A stretch of 64,000 nucleotides of DNA from JAFGIG01 sp964397545 (GTDB lineage: Bacteria > SDB-A). Below, piece after piece: positions 42,390 through 51,400 of this stretch (its first letter is position 1; every line of letters starts with the position of its first letter). The notes beneath the pieces were generated by a model. The model ran no database searches. It was given only the letters and a program-made list of their open reading frames with translations, and had not been told where the DNA came from. Made by a program: the position numbers and the translations under genes. The stretch is from positions 1-64,000 of the forward strand of contig CAYNIW010000007.1 in the NCBI GenBank assembly GCA_964397545.1, written 5' to 3'.

Positions 42390-43919
42390 TCACAAAAAGC
42401 GAGTTTTGTCCATATACATAAAATTTAGCGCTTCAGCAACATGTTGCCTCTTTACTGAAAAAGAAGACTCCAGATCCGCTATCGTCCTCGATACTTTTAG
42501 GATCTTATCGTATGCTCTTGCCGTTAGAGAAAACTTTTGCAGAACTTCTTTCATAAAAACCGCTGTATCGGGTTCCGGGTGACAGTAAAGAGAGAGTTTT
42601 GACCCCGGTATTTGAGAATTGCAAAAGACATCGGATTCTTTTTTATATCTTTGAAGCTGTATTTTTCTTGCAGAAGAAACTCTTTTATTTATTATTTCCG
42701 AAGATTCAGAAGGTTTTCCGCTCATTATCTCTTCGAATGTAAGTGAAGGAACTTCAGTGTGAATGTCAATCCTGTCTATTATGGGACCGGATACTTTTGA
42801 GAGATATCTCCTGATTTCTCCCGTCGAACAAGAGCACTGCCTGAAACGGTCGCCTCTGAAACCGCATGGACAGGGGTTCATAGCTCCTATAAGAACAAAT
42901 TTTGAAGGAAACACAATAGAGCCTTTTATTCGGGAAATCGTCACAAAGCCGTCTTCGAGAGGCTGTCTCAGTGTCTCCAGAGTTTTTTTGGAAAATTCGG
43001 GAAGTTCATCGAGAAAAAGCACCCCGTTGTGAGCAAGACTCACTTCTCCAGGTCTGGGATCGCTTCCTCCTCCAACGATCGCAATATGAGATGCTGTGTG
43101 GTGGGGAGACCTGAAAGGCCTTTCCCGCACAAGAGGAATTTCACGTGACAGAATTCCGGCAGCGGACCAAATAAGAGAAGTTTGAAGCGATTCCTCTTCA
43201 GTCATGGGGGGCATAATTGTGGGGTATCTTCTGGCGAGCATCGTCTTGCCGGCACCGGGAGGACCTGAAAGCAGAATATTGTGGCCTCCGGCGGCGGAAA
43301 CTTCAAAAGCCCTTCTGGCAAAAGACTGTCCTCTTATCTCGCTGAAATCGTATTCGTGTGAAGTAATATTTTGATTTCTTTTAATTTTTTCACAACTGAA
43401 ACTGTTTTCAAAATCGCTCAATATCACCTCAATCGTTTCCCTCAAACTGACCACAGGAAAAATTCTGACTCCTTTTATAAGACAAGCTTCGTTTTCGTTT
43501 CCCATGGGAAGTATGATTTTTTTTATATTTTTCTCTTTCAGACCAGCCACAATGGGCAATACTCCTCTTACAGGTCTGCAAGATCCGTCAAGAGAAAGTT
43601 CTCCAATTACAGCGGCATCCTCTGATAATTTTTTTATGCCTCTTGAGGCGAGAATCACGCAAACTGCTATCGGAAGATCGAAAGAAGAACCTTCTTTTTT
43701 AACGTCTGCAGGGGCTAAATTTACAGTAATTTTCTTCACGGGAAATTCAAGACTGGAATTGTAAATGGCTGACTGAACCCTGTCTCTGCTCTCTTTTACT
43801 GATGAATCCGGGAGACCGACTATTCCGAAAGACGGAATTCCTTTGAGCAGGTTTACCTCGACCTTGACGATAGCGCTTTCCATCCCGTCAAGCACGGAAC
43901 TGAAAAGCACCGAATACAT
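42390..43919 (-). CDS. comM: YifB/ComM family Mg chelatase-like AAA ATPase
   Basis: A 509-residue protein with the three parts of the ComM/YifB family: an N-terminal ChlI-like domain (IPSFGIVGLPDSSVKESRDR and KITVNLAPADVKKEG), an AAA+ Mg-chelatase domain with Walker A SGPPGAGKT (about 216-224) and Walker B-like VLFLDELPEF, and a C-terminal helical domain with LTARAYDKILKVSRTIADLE. ComM is a helicase that promotes branch migration during natural transformation in Vibrio and Haemophilus; many non-competent bacteria have it. GGAGG lies upstream of the ATG. It is the first gene of the operon. Confidence 0.94.
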   Translation of the reverse strand: MYSVLFSSVLDGMESAIVKVEVNLLKGIPSFGIVGLPDSSVKESRDRVQSAIYNSSLEFPVKKITVNLAPADVKKEGSSFDLPIAVCVILASRGIKKLSEDAAVIGELSLDGSCRPVRGVLPIVAGLKEKNIKKIILPMGNENEACLIKGVRIFPVVSLRETIEVILSDFENSFSCEKIKRNQNITSHEYDFSEIRGQSFARRAFEVSAAGGHNILLSGPPGAGKTMLARRYPTIMPPMTEEESLQTSLIWSAAGILSREIPLVRERPFRSPHHTASHIAIVGGGSDPRPGEVSLAHNGVLFLDELPEFSKKTLETLRQPLEDGFVTISRIKGSIVFPSKFVLIGAMNPCPCGFRGDRFRQCSCSTGEIRRYLSKVSGPIIDRIDIHTEVPSLTFEEIMSGKPSESSEIINKRVSSARKIQLQRYKKESDVFCNSQIPGSKLSLYCHPEPDTAVFMKEVLQKFSLTARAYDKILKVSRTIADLESSFSVKRQHVAEALNFMYMDKTRFL

Positions 43920-44052
43920 ATAACCCTCCTCATTCTTTCTAACGAAAAAAGTGAATTATGTCATAATACATGCTATTATGCATTATATCAAGACCTATGA
44001 AGACTTGGAGCAGTGTTTTTTAAATTTGTCCTGTCTTTTCAAAGGAGAATGA

Positions 44053-44787
44053 ATGATTTTTAAGAAAGAGATAGACGAAATAAAGGAAATTTTTAATACA
44101 AAAATCCTGCCGGAAATAAGATCAGACTCTGATCTGCGTCCCCTTATCGAACATACCTGCCTTTCTTCGGATGTCACAGACAAAATCGTTCTGAAAACCG
44201 CGGAAGAAGCAGTCAAATTTTCCTTTTTCGGGATCTGCGTTCCGCCGTCGAGAGTCAAATTTGCGAAAGAACTTACCTCAGGATCACGCGTTAAGATTGT
44301 CACTGTAATATCTTTTCCCATGGGTTATTCGACTGCCGTCATAAAAGCTTCCGAAGCCGCTTACGCGAGAGATAGCGGCGCCGACGAAATCGATTTGGTA
44401 ATTGATATGGGAAGCGTCCTCGAGGGAAATTACACGAGAACACAAAAAGAAATCAGAGCTGTGGTATCTGCTGTAGGTGAAAAAACGCCGGTCAAAGCCA
44501 TAATTGAAACAGCTCTTCTCAATCAAGACCAGATAATAACTTCCGCTTTTGCCGCTGTTGAAAGCGGAGCAAAATTTATCAAAACATCTACCGGCTTCTC
44601 AAAAAGAGGCGCTTCTGTGGAAGATGTTATGCTGTTGAAATCTGCCGCCGAATTCTTTAACACGATCTACGGTATGCAAGTCGGCATAAAAGCATCAGGC
44701 GGCATTAAGGACAGAATTTTCGCGTTAAGCCTCGTAGCGGCAGGCGCCGACAGAATCGGTTCATCTAAATCAATGTCTCTTATTTGA
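44053..44787 (+). CDS. deoC: Deoxyribose-phosphate aldolase
   Basis: Cleaves 2-deoxyribose-5-phosphate to glyceraldehyde-3-phosphate and acetaldehyde in deoxynucleoside breakdown. The 244-residue TIM barrel has the Schiff-base Lys177 in FIKTSTGF, the proton-relay Lys213 in GIKASGG and the acidic DEIDLVID (Asp114, Asp118). AAAGGAG precedes the ATG. It is transcribed alone, between the divergent comM operon and the convergent tsaD. Confidence 0.95.
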   Translation: MIFKKEIDEIKEIFNTKILPEIRSDSDLRPLIEHTCLSSDVTDKIVLKTAEEAVKFSFFGICVPPSRVKFAKELTSGSRVKIVTVISFPMGYSTAVIKASEAAYARDSGADEIDLVIDMGSVLEGNYTRTQKEIRAVVSAVGEKTPVKAIIETALLNQDQIITSAFAAVESGAKFIKTSTGFSKRGASVEDVMLLKSAAEFFNTIYGMQVGIKASGGIKDRIFALSLVAAGADRIGSSKSMSLI

Positions 44788-44792
44788 GAAGA

Positions 44793-45788
44793 TCAGGGAA
44801 ATTTTAATCTCGGGTCAGCTTTTTGAGAAAAATCATCGGACTCCCCTTTTTTGCCGAAAATACTGCTTCCCAAATAAGCAATCATGGCGGCATTGTCTCC
44901 GCAGAGTTCTTTTTTTGGTCTGAAGACCGCGATTTTTTTTGGTCTGAATTCCTCTGTAAACCTATTAAACAGTATGTCGTTGGCGGCGACTCCTCCTGTG
45001 ACAAGCAGTTTCATGCATCCGCATACTTTCAAGGCTTCAGATGATTTCATTATGAGTGAATCAATGAGCGCTGCGAGAAATGAAGCCGCTATATCGTTTT
45101 TATTTTCGACCTTATCTTCCTCGGACATTTCCTTAACCGCGTATAAAACCGCTGTTTTCAAACCTGAATAACTGAAATCGAGACCCGGCGGTGAAGGCCT
45201 CGGAAAAGAGATAAAACGGCTGTTGCCTTTCTCGGCAAGTTTTTCCATTTCCGGTCCGGCAGGATACTTAAGCCCGAGCATAGTTCCGACCTTATCTATC
45301 GCTTCTCCGGCGGCATCGTCTCTCGTACCTCCGAGCGCGAGATAATCTCCATGATCTCTGGCTAAAACAAGTAAAGTGTTGCCTCCGGATATAATAAGAG
45401 TCAAAAAGGGAAAATTCAGTTCCTCGCAGTCGAGAAGTCCGGCGTATAAATGTCCTTCAAGATGGTTAACGCCAACATAAGGTTTACCCAGACAAAAAGC
45501 CCATGTCTTGGCGAAAACATATCCTGTGAGAAGTGAACCTATCAGTCCGGGACCCTTAGTCACCGCTACCAGATCAATGCTACTTTCGCTGACATTAGCA
45601 ATCTTAAGAGTTTCATCAAACAACGGCAAGATATATCTGATGTGTTCACGGCTCGCAAGTTCCGGGACCACACCCCCGAATTTCGAATGAATTAGCTGTT
45701 CTTTTTTCAGATTAGCAAGGATTTTCCTGCCGGAAACAACCGCAAGAGAGGTGTCATCACAAGAAGTTTCAATTCCGAGAGTTATCAT
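44793..45788 (-). CDS. tsaD: tRNA N6-threonylcarbamoyladenosine transferase TsaD
   Basis: Transfers the threonylcarbamoyl group to A37 of tRNAs reading ANN codons, with TsaB and TsaE. The 331-residue ASKHA protein begins MITLGIETSCDDTS. Metal-binding His residues are in ASREHIRYILP and NHLEGHLYA; SGGNTLLVLA and GEAIDKVG are nucleotide-binding motifs. I chose ATG 45786-45788 because homologues start there. The frame extends 20 codons further upstream into ybbR, which is probably chance. tsaB and tsaE are not nearby. Confidence 0.95.
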   Translation of the reverse strand: MITLGIETSCDDTSLAVVSGRKILANLKKEQLIHSKFGGVVPELASREHIRYILPLFDETLKIANVSESSIDLVAVTKGPGLIGSLLTGYVFAKTWAFCLGKPYVGVNHLEGHLYAGLLDCEELNFPFLTLIISGGNTLLVLARDHGDYLALGGTRDDAAGEAIDKVGTMLGLKYPAGPEMEKLAEKGNSRFISFPRPSPPGLDFSYSGLKTAVLYAVKEMSEEDKVENKNDIAASFLAALIDSLIMKSSEALKVCGCMKLLVTGGVAANDILFNRFTEEFRPKKIAVFRPKKELCGDNAAMIAYLGSSIFGKKGESDDFSQKADPRLKFP

Positions 45789-45805
45789 ATTTATTTTGAT
45801 TCTTT

Positions 45806-46741
45806 TTACATTGGAATGAGTCTGACCCTGGGAATTTCGACCCAACATGTCTCGGCGAGTTCCCGGAAAGGCCAGATTATCTCTATAGGAGAGGAATGGA
45901 CATCATTTCTTTTAGGTTCGGCTACAAGCAGGATGTCTTCTCCTTTTACCTTGTCTGCATACGAGGCAGAGATCAAAGCGAAAAATTTAACCGAGTCCGG
46001 AAGGACGTGGAACCTCGAACCTGCTTTTAATGTCACTTGAAGTTTCGTCTCGAAAACTATCAGAGAGTCCATTTCAAACTCTATGACGGCGAAAGAATCC
46101 CTCGAAAACGGCCGGGTAGGCAATAAAGGGATCTCTATATGAACAGTGCATTTGACGTTGAAACCGAAATTTTCGTTTATGTTAGGATTGAGAAACAGCG
46201 GTTTTCCACCGAGCAATCCAAGGTCATCTCTTCCCCCAATTATCCATGTAAAATCGGGTTTTATTATGTAATCAACTATCCTCCAGTTTGATCTCGGCAG
46301 AGAGGTTCTTTCAATTTCCAAAGGCACATAAATGCTGTCGAGATTCTGAAGCGATATTTTCATCAAGCTCTTTCCCTGCGTCTTGACACCTATCCATTCC
46401 GGATAAATGACGTTTTCAGGAAGCACGTCAACATAATGCTCTCCTGAAGTTATGGCGCTTAGGTTCAGATTGATATAAGGCTCGCCGAATTTTTCGAAAA
46501 GAAAAAAATCCCTCAGGGTGCCCACAAATTCAATTTTTACAGAATTCGCCGGAGGTTCATCGAAAAGAAAAGAATCCGGGAGGTCGACATTTACGGGGAC
46601 ATCTATTATTCTGTTGTATGGGGTTTGCAGGGTTACGTATAGCCAAAGGATGAAAGCTGTCAAAAGAGAAATCAGTTTGAATTTGAAGTTGTGTTTGAAA
46701 ATATTCAACAGGAAATACAGCAAAGATTTAATTTTAGACAT
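45806..46741 (-). CDS. YbbR-like domain protein
   Basis: A 311-residue protein with one N-terminal membrane helix in the YbbR/CdaR context FKLISLLTAFILWLYVTLQ, followed by beta-rich YbbR domains outside the membrane (for example PVNVDLPD and YVPLEIERT). In Firmicutes the family member CdaR regulates the diadenylate cyclase CdaA, but no cdaA lies next to it here. It is followed 17 bases later by tsaD and is divergent from ispG. Confidence 0.78.
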   Translation of the reverse strand: MSKIKSLLYFLLNIFKHNFKFKLISLLTAFILWLYVTLQTPYNRIIDVPVNVDLPDSFLFDEPPANSVKIEFVGTLRDFFLFEKFGEPYINLNLSAITSGEHYVDVLPENVIYPEWIGVKTQGKSLMKISLQNLDSIYVPLEIERTSLPRSNWRIVDYIIKPDFTWIIGGRDDLGLLGGKPLFLNPNINENFGFNVKCTVHIEIPLLPTRPFSRDSFAVIEFEMDSLIVFETKLQVTLKAGSRFHVLPDSVKFFALISASYADKVKGEDILLVAEPKRNDVHSSPIEIIWPFRELAETCWVEIPRVRLIPM

Positions 46742-46810
46742 ATCCGCCTTTCATTTTCAGACTAAATCGTGATTGTATTTTATAGCAAATGATGATATTC
46801 AACAAGTTTA

Positions 46811-47896
46811 ATGAATATGACAAGAAAAAACGGGAAGATGAAAAGAAAAACAAGACTTGTAGTTTCCGGCGATCTCGAAATCGGCGGTAATTCACGGATA
46901 ACGATCCAGTCAATGACGAACACCTTGACAAAGGACGTTTGGGCGACTTTATCTCAGATAAAAGCCCTTCATGAAAGCGGATGCGATTTCGTGAGAGTAT
47001 CTGTTCCTGACAAAGAATCGGCACAAGCGCTTAAAAAAATAATCACTCATTCCCCAGTCCCTCTGATAGCTGACATCCATTTCGATCATGAACTGGCAAT
47101 AAAATCAATAGAGACCGGCGTTCCAAAGATCAGAATCAACCCGGGCAATATCAGCGACAAAAATAAAATAGACAAAATAATAAAAGCCATTCTGAAAAAC
47201 GGGACCGCATTGAGAATAGGAGTAAATTCAGGCTCGCTTGAGAAAAATCTTCTCACTCTCTATGAAAAAGATCCTCCCTTCGCTCTCGCTCAAAGCGCAG
47301 AAAAATGGGTGGATTATTTCAGTTCTAAAGGAGTTGAAAAAATAATCGTATCGATCAAATCATCTTCCGTTCCGGTTACAGTCAAAGCAAACGAAATTTT
47401 TGCCCGAAAAAATGACATTCCTCTCCATCTCGGCGTAACAGAAGCCGGAACAGTCAAAACAGGAACTATTGTCTCGTCGGTCGGATTGGGCATACTTCTC
47501 TGGAACGGAATCGGCGACACTATCAGAGTCTCTCTGTCAGGGAACCCTGTAGAAGAAGTGACAGCGGCAAAGCAAATTTTATCTTCTCTCGGCATTCGAG
47601 ACGATCTGCCTCGGGTCATCGCCTGCCCGACCTGTGCGAGATGCTGTTATGACGTCATTGGAATTTCTAAAAGGATCGAAAATAAGCTGAAAAAAATCAA
47701 AAAACCCATTACAGTTGCTGTTATGGGTTGTGTTGTCAACGGTCCTGGAGAAGCTAAGGAAGCTGATATAGGCATAGCCGGAGGAAAAAATACAGTTCTT
47801 TTATTTAAAAAAGGCGCTGTGAAAGCAAAAATTTCAAAAGAATCAGCGGAAAAAATTTTATGGCAGGAAATAAAAAAACTTGTCACATCGCGCTGA
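46811..47896 (+). CDS. ispG: 4-hydroxy-3-methylbut-2-en-1-yl diphosphate synthase IspG
   Basis: Reductive dehydration of methylerythritol cyclodiphosphate to HMBPP, the penultimate step of the MEP isoprenoid pathway. The 361-residue protein has a TIM-barrel N-terminal part (IQSMTNTLTKD, LIADIHFDHELAI, RINPGN) and a C-terminal [4Fe-4S] domain with CPTCARC (about 271-277) and MGCVVNGPGEAKEADIG. Several ATG codons cluster at the start; the one at 46811 is the first and has no clear ribosome binding site, so the true start could be ATG at 46817 or 46838. coaE starts within its last 37 bases. Confidence 0.95.
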   Translation: MNMTRKNGKMKRKTRLVVSGDLEIGGNSRITIQSMTNTLTKDVWATLSQIKALHESGCDFVRVSVPDKESAQALKKIITHSPVPLIADIHFDHELAIKSIETGVPKIRINPGNISDKNKIDKIIKAILKNGTALRIGVNSGSLEKNLLTLYEKDPPFALAQSAEKWVDYFSSKGVEKIIVSIKSSSVPVTVKANEIFARKNDIPLHLGVTEAGTVKTGTIVSSVGLGILLWNGIGDTIRVSLSGNPVEEVTAAKQILSSLGIRDDLPRVIACPTCARCCYDVIGISKRIENKLKKIKKPITVAVMGCVVNGPGEAKEADIGIAGGKNTVLLFKKGAVKAKISKESAEKILWQEIKKLVTSR

Positions 47897-48444
47897 CCGG
47901 CATGCCTGGATCAGGAAAATCCATCGCCGCAGAATACATCCAAAGCTTCGGGTTTTTCCTCATAGACGCCGATAAAATAGGACATTCTTGTCTTGAAAAA
48001 CAACATATAAAAGAGCAGTTGACCCAAAGCTTCGGTTTTATAGATAGAGATTCAGGAGAAATAGACAGAGAAAAACTAGGTGGAATCGTCTTTTGCTCCC
48101 CAGAAAAATTATCTCTTCTGAACGAAATAGTCTGGCCGGAAATCTTGTTCGAGATAAAAAAGTTTATCAAAGACCATAAAAGAACGGTCACCGACGCTGC
48201 GGTTCTTTCACGTTGGAATATCGATTTTCTTTTCAATATAGTTTTCTGCATATTATCGGACCCTGAACTTATTTTGAAAAGGCTCAAAAAACGGGGTTGG
48301 AAAGATAAAAAGATAAATTTTTTGATCAAAAATCATCAATCGCAAAACATCCCTCCGGCTTACATAATAATTCACAATAACGGATCTGTTGAAGATCTCA
48401 AACGTGTAATTTCAAACCATCTTTTTTCAAGGGGAATTATATGA
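47860..48444 (+). CDS. coaE: Dephospho-CoA kinase-like P-loop kinase
   Basis: Last step of coenzyme A synthesis, phosphorylation of dephospho-CoA. The 194-residue protein has the P-loop GMPGSGKSIAAEYI, the CoaE motif FFLIDADKIGH and REKLGGIVF, all in order. The C-terminal part is diverged (VLSRWNIDFLFNIVFCILSDPELILKRLKKRG) but keeps the arginine-rich lid. It overlaps ispG by 37 bases and the following TPR gene by four, so the three genes are one transcript. Confidence 0.85.
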   Translation: MAGNKKTCHIALTGMPGSGKSIAAEYIQSFGFFLIDADKIGHSCLEKQHIKEQLTQSFGFIDRDSGEIDREKLGGIVFCSPEKLSLLNEIVWPEILFEIKKFIKDHKRTVTDAAVLSRWNIDFLFNIVFCILSDPELILKRLKKRGWKDKKINFLIKNHQSQNIPPAYIIIHNNGSVEDLKRVISNHLFSRGII

Positions 48445-49400
48445 TATTCACTCTTCTTGCACTTTTAGTGACATCAGCTCAGATAGTGCCGGCTGAAATC
48501 TCCGATCAAATTCAAAGAGGTCTTCAATTTGCTTATCAAGAACAATATGACAGCGCTTTTTCGAGTTTTGAAAAGGCGGTTGAAGCTTCTCCCGGCCATC
48601 CCGCAGGCTTTTTCTTCCTCGCGTATCTCTGTGATCTTTACTATAATGACATGCTTTCAAATAAATACGAATCCGATTTCAGAACATATTCAGACAAAGT
48701 CTATCTTTTGTGCGACGGGATTTCTTCATCGGACCCCGTTACTTCCTCTTTTTTCAGGGGTTCCATGCTCTTTTCGGACGCACTCAACAATGCTCAGAGA
48801 GGCAATTATGTCAGGGCTCTTTCCCTCGCCACTCCAGCTCATGAAGAACTAAAAAGAGCTTTTGAATTGGACAATACACTGCACGACGCAGAACTCGGAA
48901 TAGGCTCTTATGTATTTCTGAAAGGCAAACTGGAAACTACGATCTTCGGCGGAAACAGGCTTAGAGACGAAGGGATTAGACATATCAGGAACTGCGCCGA
49001 AAAAGGAGAATACCTTGACGTCGCGGCAAAAAATTTACTCTGCCTTCTTCTTCTTGATATCGGTAAAAAACAGGAGGCTTTGTCTGTTATAAAAGAATTG
49101 ATTTCCCTCTACCCATCAAGCAGGACATTTCACTGGGCTCTCTTAAAATGCTATATAAAAACAGGGGACAACGAAGAAATAATTCAAACCGGACTCAAGC
49201 TTATCGACTTGATCAACGCTGGTCCTGAAATACCTCCGGGTAACCTCGCAAACGCATATTACACCGTCGCACTTTCATATTACAACACAGGCCAGAAAGA
49301 GGATGCCGAAAAATACTGCATGAAAGTTTTGGACCTGCCCCTAGACGATCACACAAGAGATTTTAAGAGGAAAGCGCAGGAACTCGTGAGAAAAATTTAG
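48441..49400 (+). CDS. Secreted TPR protein
   Basis: A 319-residue protein with a short N-terminal signal sequence (about 1-18, cleaved near SAQIVPA) and TPR-type helical pairs over most of its length (LQFAYQEQYDSAFSSFEKAVEASPGHP, ALSYYNTGQKEDAEKYCMKVLDLP as split examples). It is probably exported and acts as a periplasmic scaffold. The ATG overlaps the coaE stop by four bases. Its stop codon TAG (49398-49400) overlaps the 3' end of the tRNA gene on the other strand by two bases. Confidence 0.75.
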   Translation: MIFTLLALLVTSAQIVPAEISDQIQRGLQFAYQEQYDSAFSSFEKAVEASPGHPAGFFFLAYLCDLYYNDMLSNKYESDFRTYSDKVYLLCDGISSSDPVTSSFFRGSMLFSDALNNAQRGNYVRALSLATPAHEELKRAFELDNTLHDAELGIGSYVFLKGKLETTIFGGNRLRDEGIRHIRNCAEKGEYLDVAAKNLLCLLLLDIGKKQEALSVIKELISLYPSSRTFHWALLKCYIKTGDNEEIIQTGLKLIDLINAGPEIPPGNLANAYYTVALSYYNTGQKEDAEKYCMKVLDLPLDDHTRDFKRKAQELVRKI

Positions 49401-49471
49401 CGGGCAACGGGAATCGAACCCGCGACCTTCAGCTTGGGAAGCTGACACTCTACCAGCTGAGTTATGCCCGC
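49399..49471 (-). tRNA. tRNA-Gly (anticodon CCC)
   Basis: The minus strand folds as a full cloverleaf. The acceptor stem is GCGGGCA/TGCCCGC, the D arm ACTC-AGCTGGTA-GAGT, and the anticodon arm TCAGC-TTCCCAA-GCTGA with anticodon CCC. The T arm is GCGGG-TTCGATT-CCCGT and the discriminator base is T. CCA is not encoded. It reads GGG codons. It lies just upstream of nothing but rpmA's 3' end on the same strand, so it may be processed from the ribosomal-protein transcript. Confidence 0.95.
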
Positions 49472-49475
49472 TGAT

Positions 49476-49736
49476 TTAGTTTGCCGCAACCGGATATATA
49501 CTGACGAATTTTTTTCTTTTTTTGTTTTCAAATTTAACTATACCGTCAATTAGAGCGAAAAGAGTGTCATCTCTTCCTCTTCCGACATTGGTTCCCGGGT
49601 TTATCGGCGTCCCTCTCTGTCTTACTATTATAGAACCGGCTGAAACTAATTCCGAAGAGAATTTTTTAACCCCGAGATATTGCGGATTTGAATCCCTGCC
49701 GTTTCTGCTTGAACCGACACCTTTTTTATGAGCCAT
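49476..49736 (-). CDS. rpmA: 50S ribosomal protein L27
   Basis: An 86-residue protein near the peptidyl-transferase centre. It starts MAHKKGVGSSRNGRDSNPQY, the usual L27 N-terminus without the cleaved Firmicutes extension, and has IIVRQRGTPINPGTNVGRG. It is nine bases after rplU, as in most bacteria. Confidence 0.97.
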   Translation of the reverse strand: MAHKKGVGSSRNGRDSNPQYLGVKKFSSELVSAGSIIVRQRGTPINPGTNVGRGRDDTLFALIDGIVKFENKKRKKFVSIYPVAAN

Positions 49737-49745
49737 TTCTTCACC

Positions 49746-50072
49746 TCAACCTATTTTAAGAATTTTAACTTCTGTATATAAATCTCTCGCTCCCGCTGTT
49801 CTGCGGTAGTTTTTTTTGCTTTTCATTTTGAAAACTCTCTTTTTCTCTCCCTTTTTGTGTGACAGAACTTCGGCCTCAACTTTTACGCCTTCAAGCACTG
49901 GTTCGCCGTATTTTATCTTGTCGCCTTCTCTTAAAAGAAAAACTCTGTCAAACTCCAAGCTCTTTCCAGCTTCACTTACAAAACCGGGAACTCTGACTAT
50001 GTCTCCTTCGGAGACGATTTCCTGAACTCCGGAGTTGATTTCGATCACGGCATATTTTTTTTCAATTTTCAC
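49746..50072 (-). CDS. rplU: 50S ribosomal protein L21
   Basis: A 108-residue protein with the L21 pattern YAVIEINSGVQEIVSEGD and the conserved C-terminal KNYRRTAGARDLYTEVKI (here split from KMKSK). The start is GTG 50072 with GGAG six bases upstream. An in-frame ATG-less start at 50093 would add seven residues and remove this spacing. It is followed by rpmA. Confidence 0.95.
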   Translation of the reverse strand: MKIEKKYAVIEINSGVQEIVSEGDIVRVPGFVSEAGKSLEFDRVFLLREGDKIKYGEPVLEGVKVEAEVLSHKKGEKKRVFKMKSKKNYRRTAGARDLYTEVKILKIG

Positions 50073-50151
50073 AATTGACTCCTTTTGACTCAATAAATAA
50101 CGACATAAAATTCAGGACTAAGATCTTTTCGAATCTTCTTTCGGTTATCCC

Positions 50152-50643
50152 CTAAAGAGTATCCTCTATTACGGATCCGTTTGTATCCGGCGTAAGGACA
50201 CCATGTGTTGTGTCTTCCTGAATTTCCAAAGCAGAAAGGGTATCTTTTATCGTATCGGATGTCAATAGTAAAGATTGGTAAAAATCGTCATCTTCTCCGC
50301 CAGTTGTGTCTTCTACCGCGGATTCCTGAGTATATTCTCCTATATAAGGCTGAAGCTCGATTCTGCCACCGGATGAGGAAGGGGCCGGTTCGTCGCCCGT
50401 TCCTGACGCGACAAGCTTTTTAGATCCGAATACGACGAGGCTTAAAGTGAGAAGGGCGAAAACTACCGATAAAATTATCGTGAGTTTTATTAGAAATGTA
50501 GTTCCCCCGCTGCCTCCGAACATTGTGTTTCCCATGCCTCCGAAAACTCCCGACAAGCCTTCTCCCTGAGACTGCTGAATCAGAATAATTATGATGAGCA
50601 CGATTGAAACGATTATATGCAGTGGTAACAAGACTGCTGTCAA
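50152..50643 (-). CDS. secG: Preprotein translocase subunit SecG
   Basis: Accessory subunit of the SecYEG channel. In the 163-residue protein, two hydrophobic segments (about 5-24 and 53-72) flank the family motif QQSQGEGLSGVFGGMG. An acidic tail of about 85 residues (rich in Thr, Asp and Glu) follows that is longer than in E. coli SecG. The start is TTG (50641-50643) with AAAGGAG upstream, inside the 3' end of tpiA. The cluster gap-pgk-tpiA-secG is a common arrangement. Confidence 0.92.
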   Translation of the reverse strand: MTAVLLPLHIIVSIVLIIIILIQQSQGEGLSGVFGGMGNTMFGGSGGTTFLIKLTIILSVVFALLTLSLVVFGSKKLVASGTGDEPAPSSSGGRIELQPYIGEYTQESAVEDTTGGEDDDFYQSLLLTSDTIKDTLSALEIQEDTTHGVLTPDTNGSVIEDTL

Positions 50644-50645
50644 AG

Positions 50646-51398
50646 CTATTCTCCTTTGTTGCTCAGTTGTATTAGTTTTCTGAAATCTGAAGGGATTAAG
50701 CTTACACCTCCGACGAGAGCGCCGTCAATATCAGATTTCGAATCGAGCTCTTCCCAATTCGAGGGTTTTACGCTTCCTCCGTATAGAATCCTGAAAGAGA
50801 CTCCGCCAAATCTGTCTTTAATAAAATTCCTTATATGCCGGTGAATTTCCTGCGCAATGTCGCCTGTGGCTACTTTTCCAGTTCCAATTGCCCAGACAGG
50901 CTCGTAAGCTATGTCGATTTTTGACATCGATTCCGAAACCGCCGAAGAGAGAGATTCGGAAAGTTGTTTTTCAACGATTTTTTTCGTGATGCCTTCTTCT
51001 CTTTCTTTTTCCGTTTCTCCAACGCAGAGTATGACTCTCAGCCCGACATCGAGCGCCGCTGAAACTTTATCGTTTATCTGCAGGCTGTCTTCGCCGAATA
51101 TCATCCTTCTCTCAGAATGCCCGAGTATGACAAAATCGCATCCGATGTCTTTGAGAAAAACGGGAGAAATTTCGCCGGTAAACGCACCGTTCATTTTCCA
51201 ATGACAGTTCTGAGCACCCAATAGAACACCGGACTTCCCTAAAAGATTAGCCGCACGCTCAAGATACACAAATGGAGGAGCGATCCCGATATCGGTGGAA
51301 GGGTAAACCGAGGAGGCTTCACAGACAGCTTTTACCCATTCATCGGTTTCAGACATTCCGCCGTTCATTTTCCAATTGCCGCAGATGAATTTTTTCAA
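50646..51398 (-). CDS. tpiA: Triosephosphate isomerase
   Basis: Interconverts dihydroxyacetone phosphate and glyceraldehyde-3-phosphate. The 250-residue TIM barrel has the catalytic Lys in FICGNWKMNG, His in ILGHSERR and Glu in AYEPVWAIGTGKVA, with LYGGSVKPSN near the end for phosphate binding. It follows pgk after two bases. Confidence 0.97.
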   Translation of the reverse strand: MKKFICGNWKMNGGMSETDEWVKAVCEASSVYPSTDIGIAPPFVYLERAANLLGKSGVLLGAQNCHWKMNGAFTGEISPVFLKDIGCDFVILGHSERRMIFGEDSLQINDKVSAALDVGLRVILCVGETEKEREEGITKKIVEKQLSESLSSAVSESMSKIDIAYEPVWAIGTGKVATGDIAQEIHRHIRNFIKDRFGGVSFRILYGGSVKPSNWEELDSKSDIDGALVGGVSLIPSDFRKLIQLSNKGE

Positions 51399-51400
51399 TT

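Noticed and set aside
49399..49471. Reading the tRNA anticodon as TCC or GCC
   Set aside because: The seven-base loop is TTCCCAA, which places CCC at positions 34-36.
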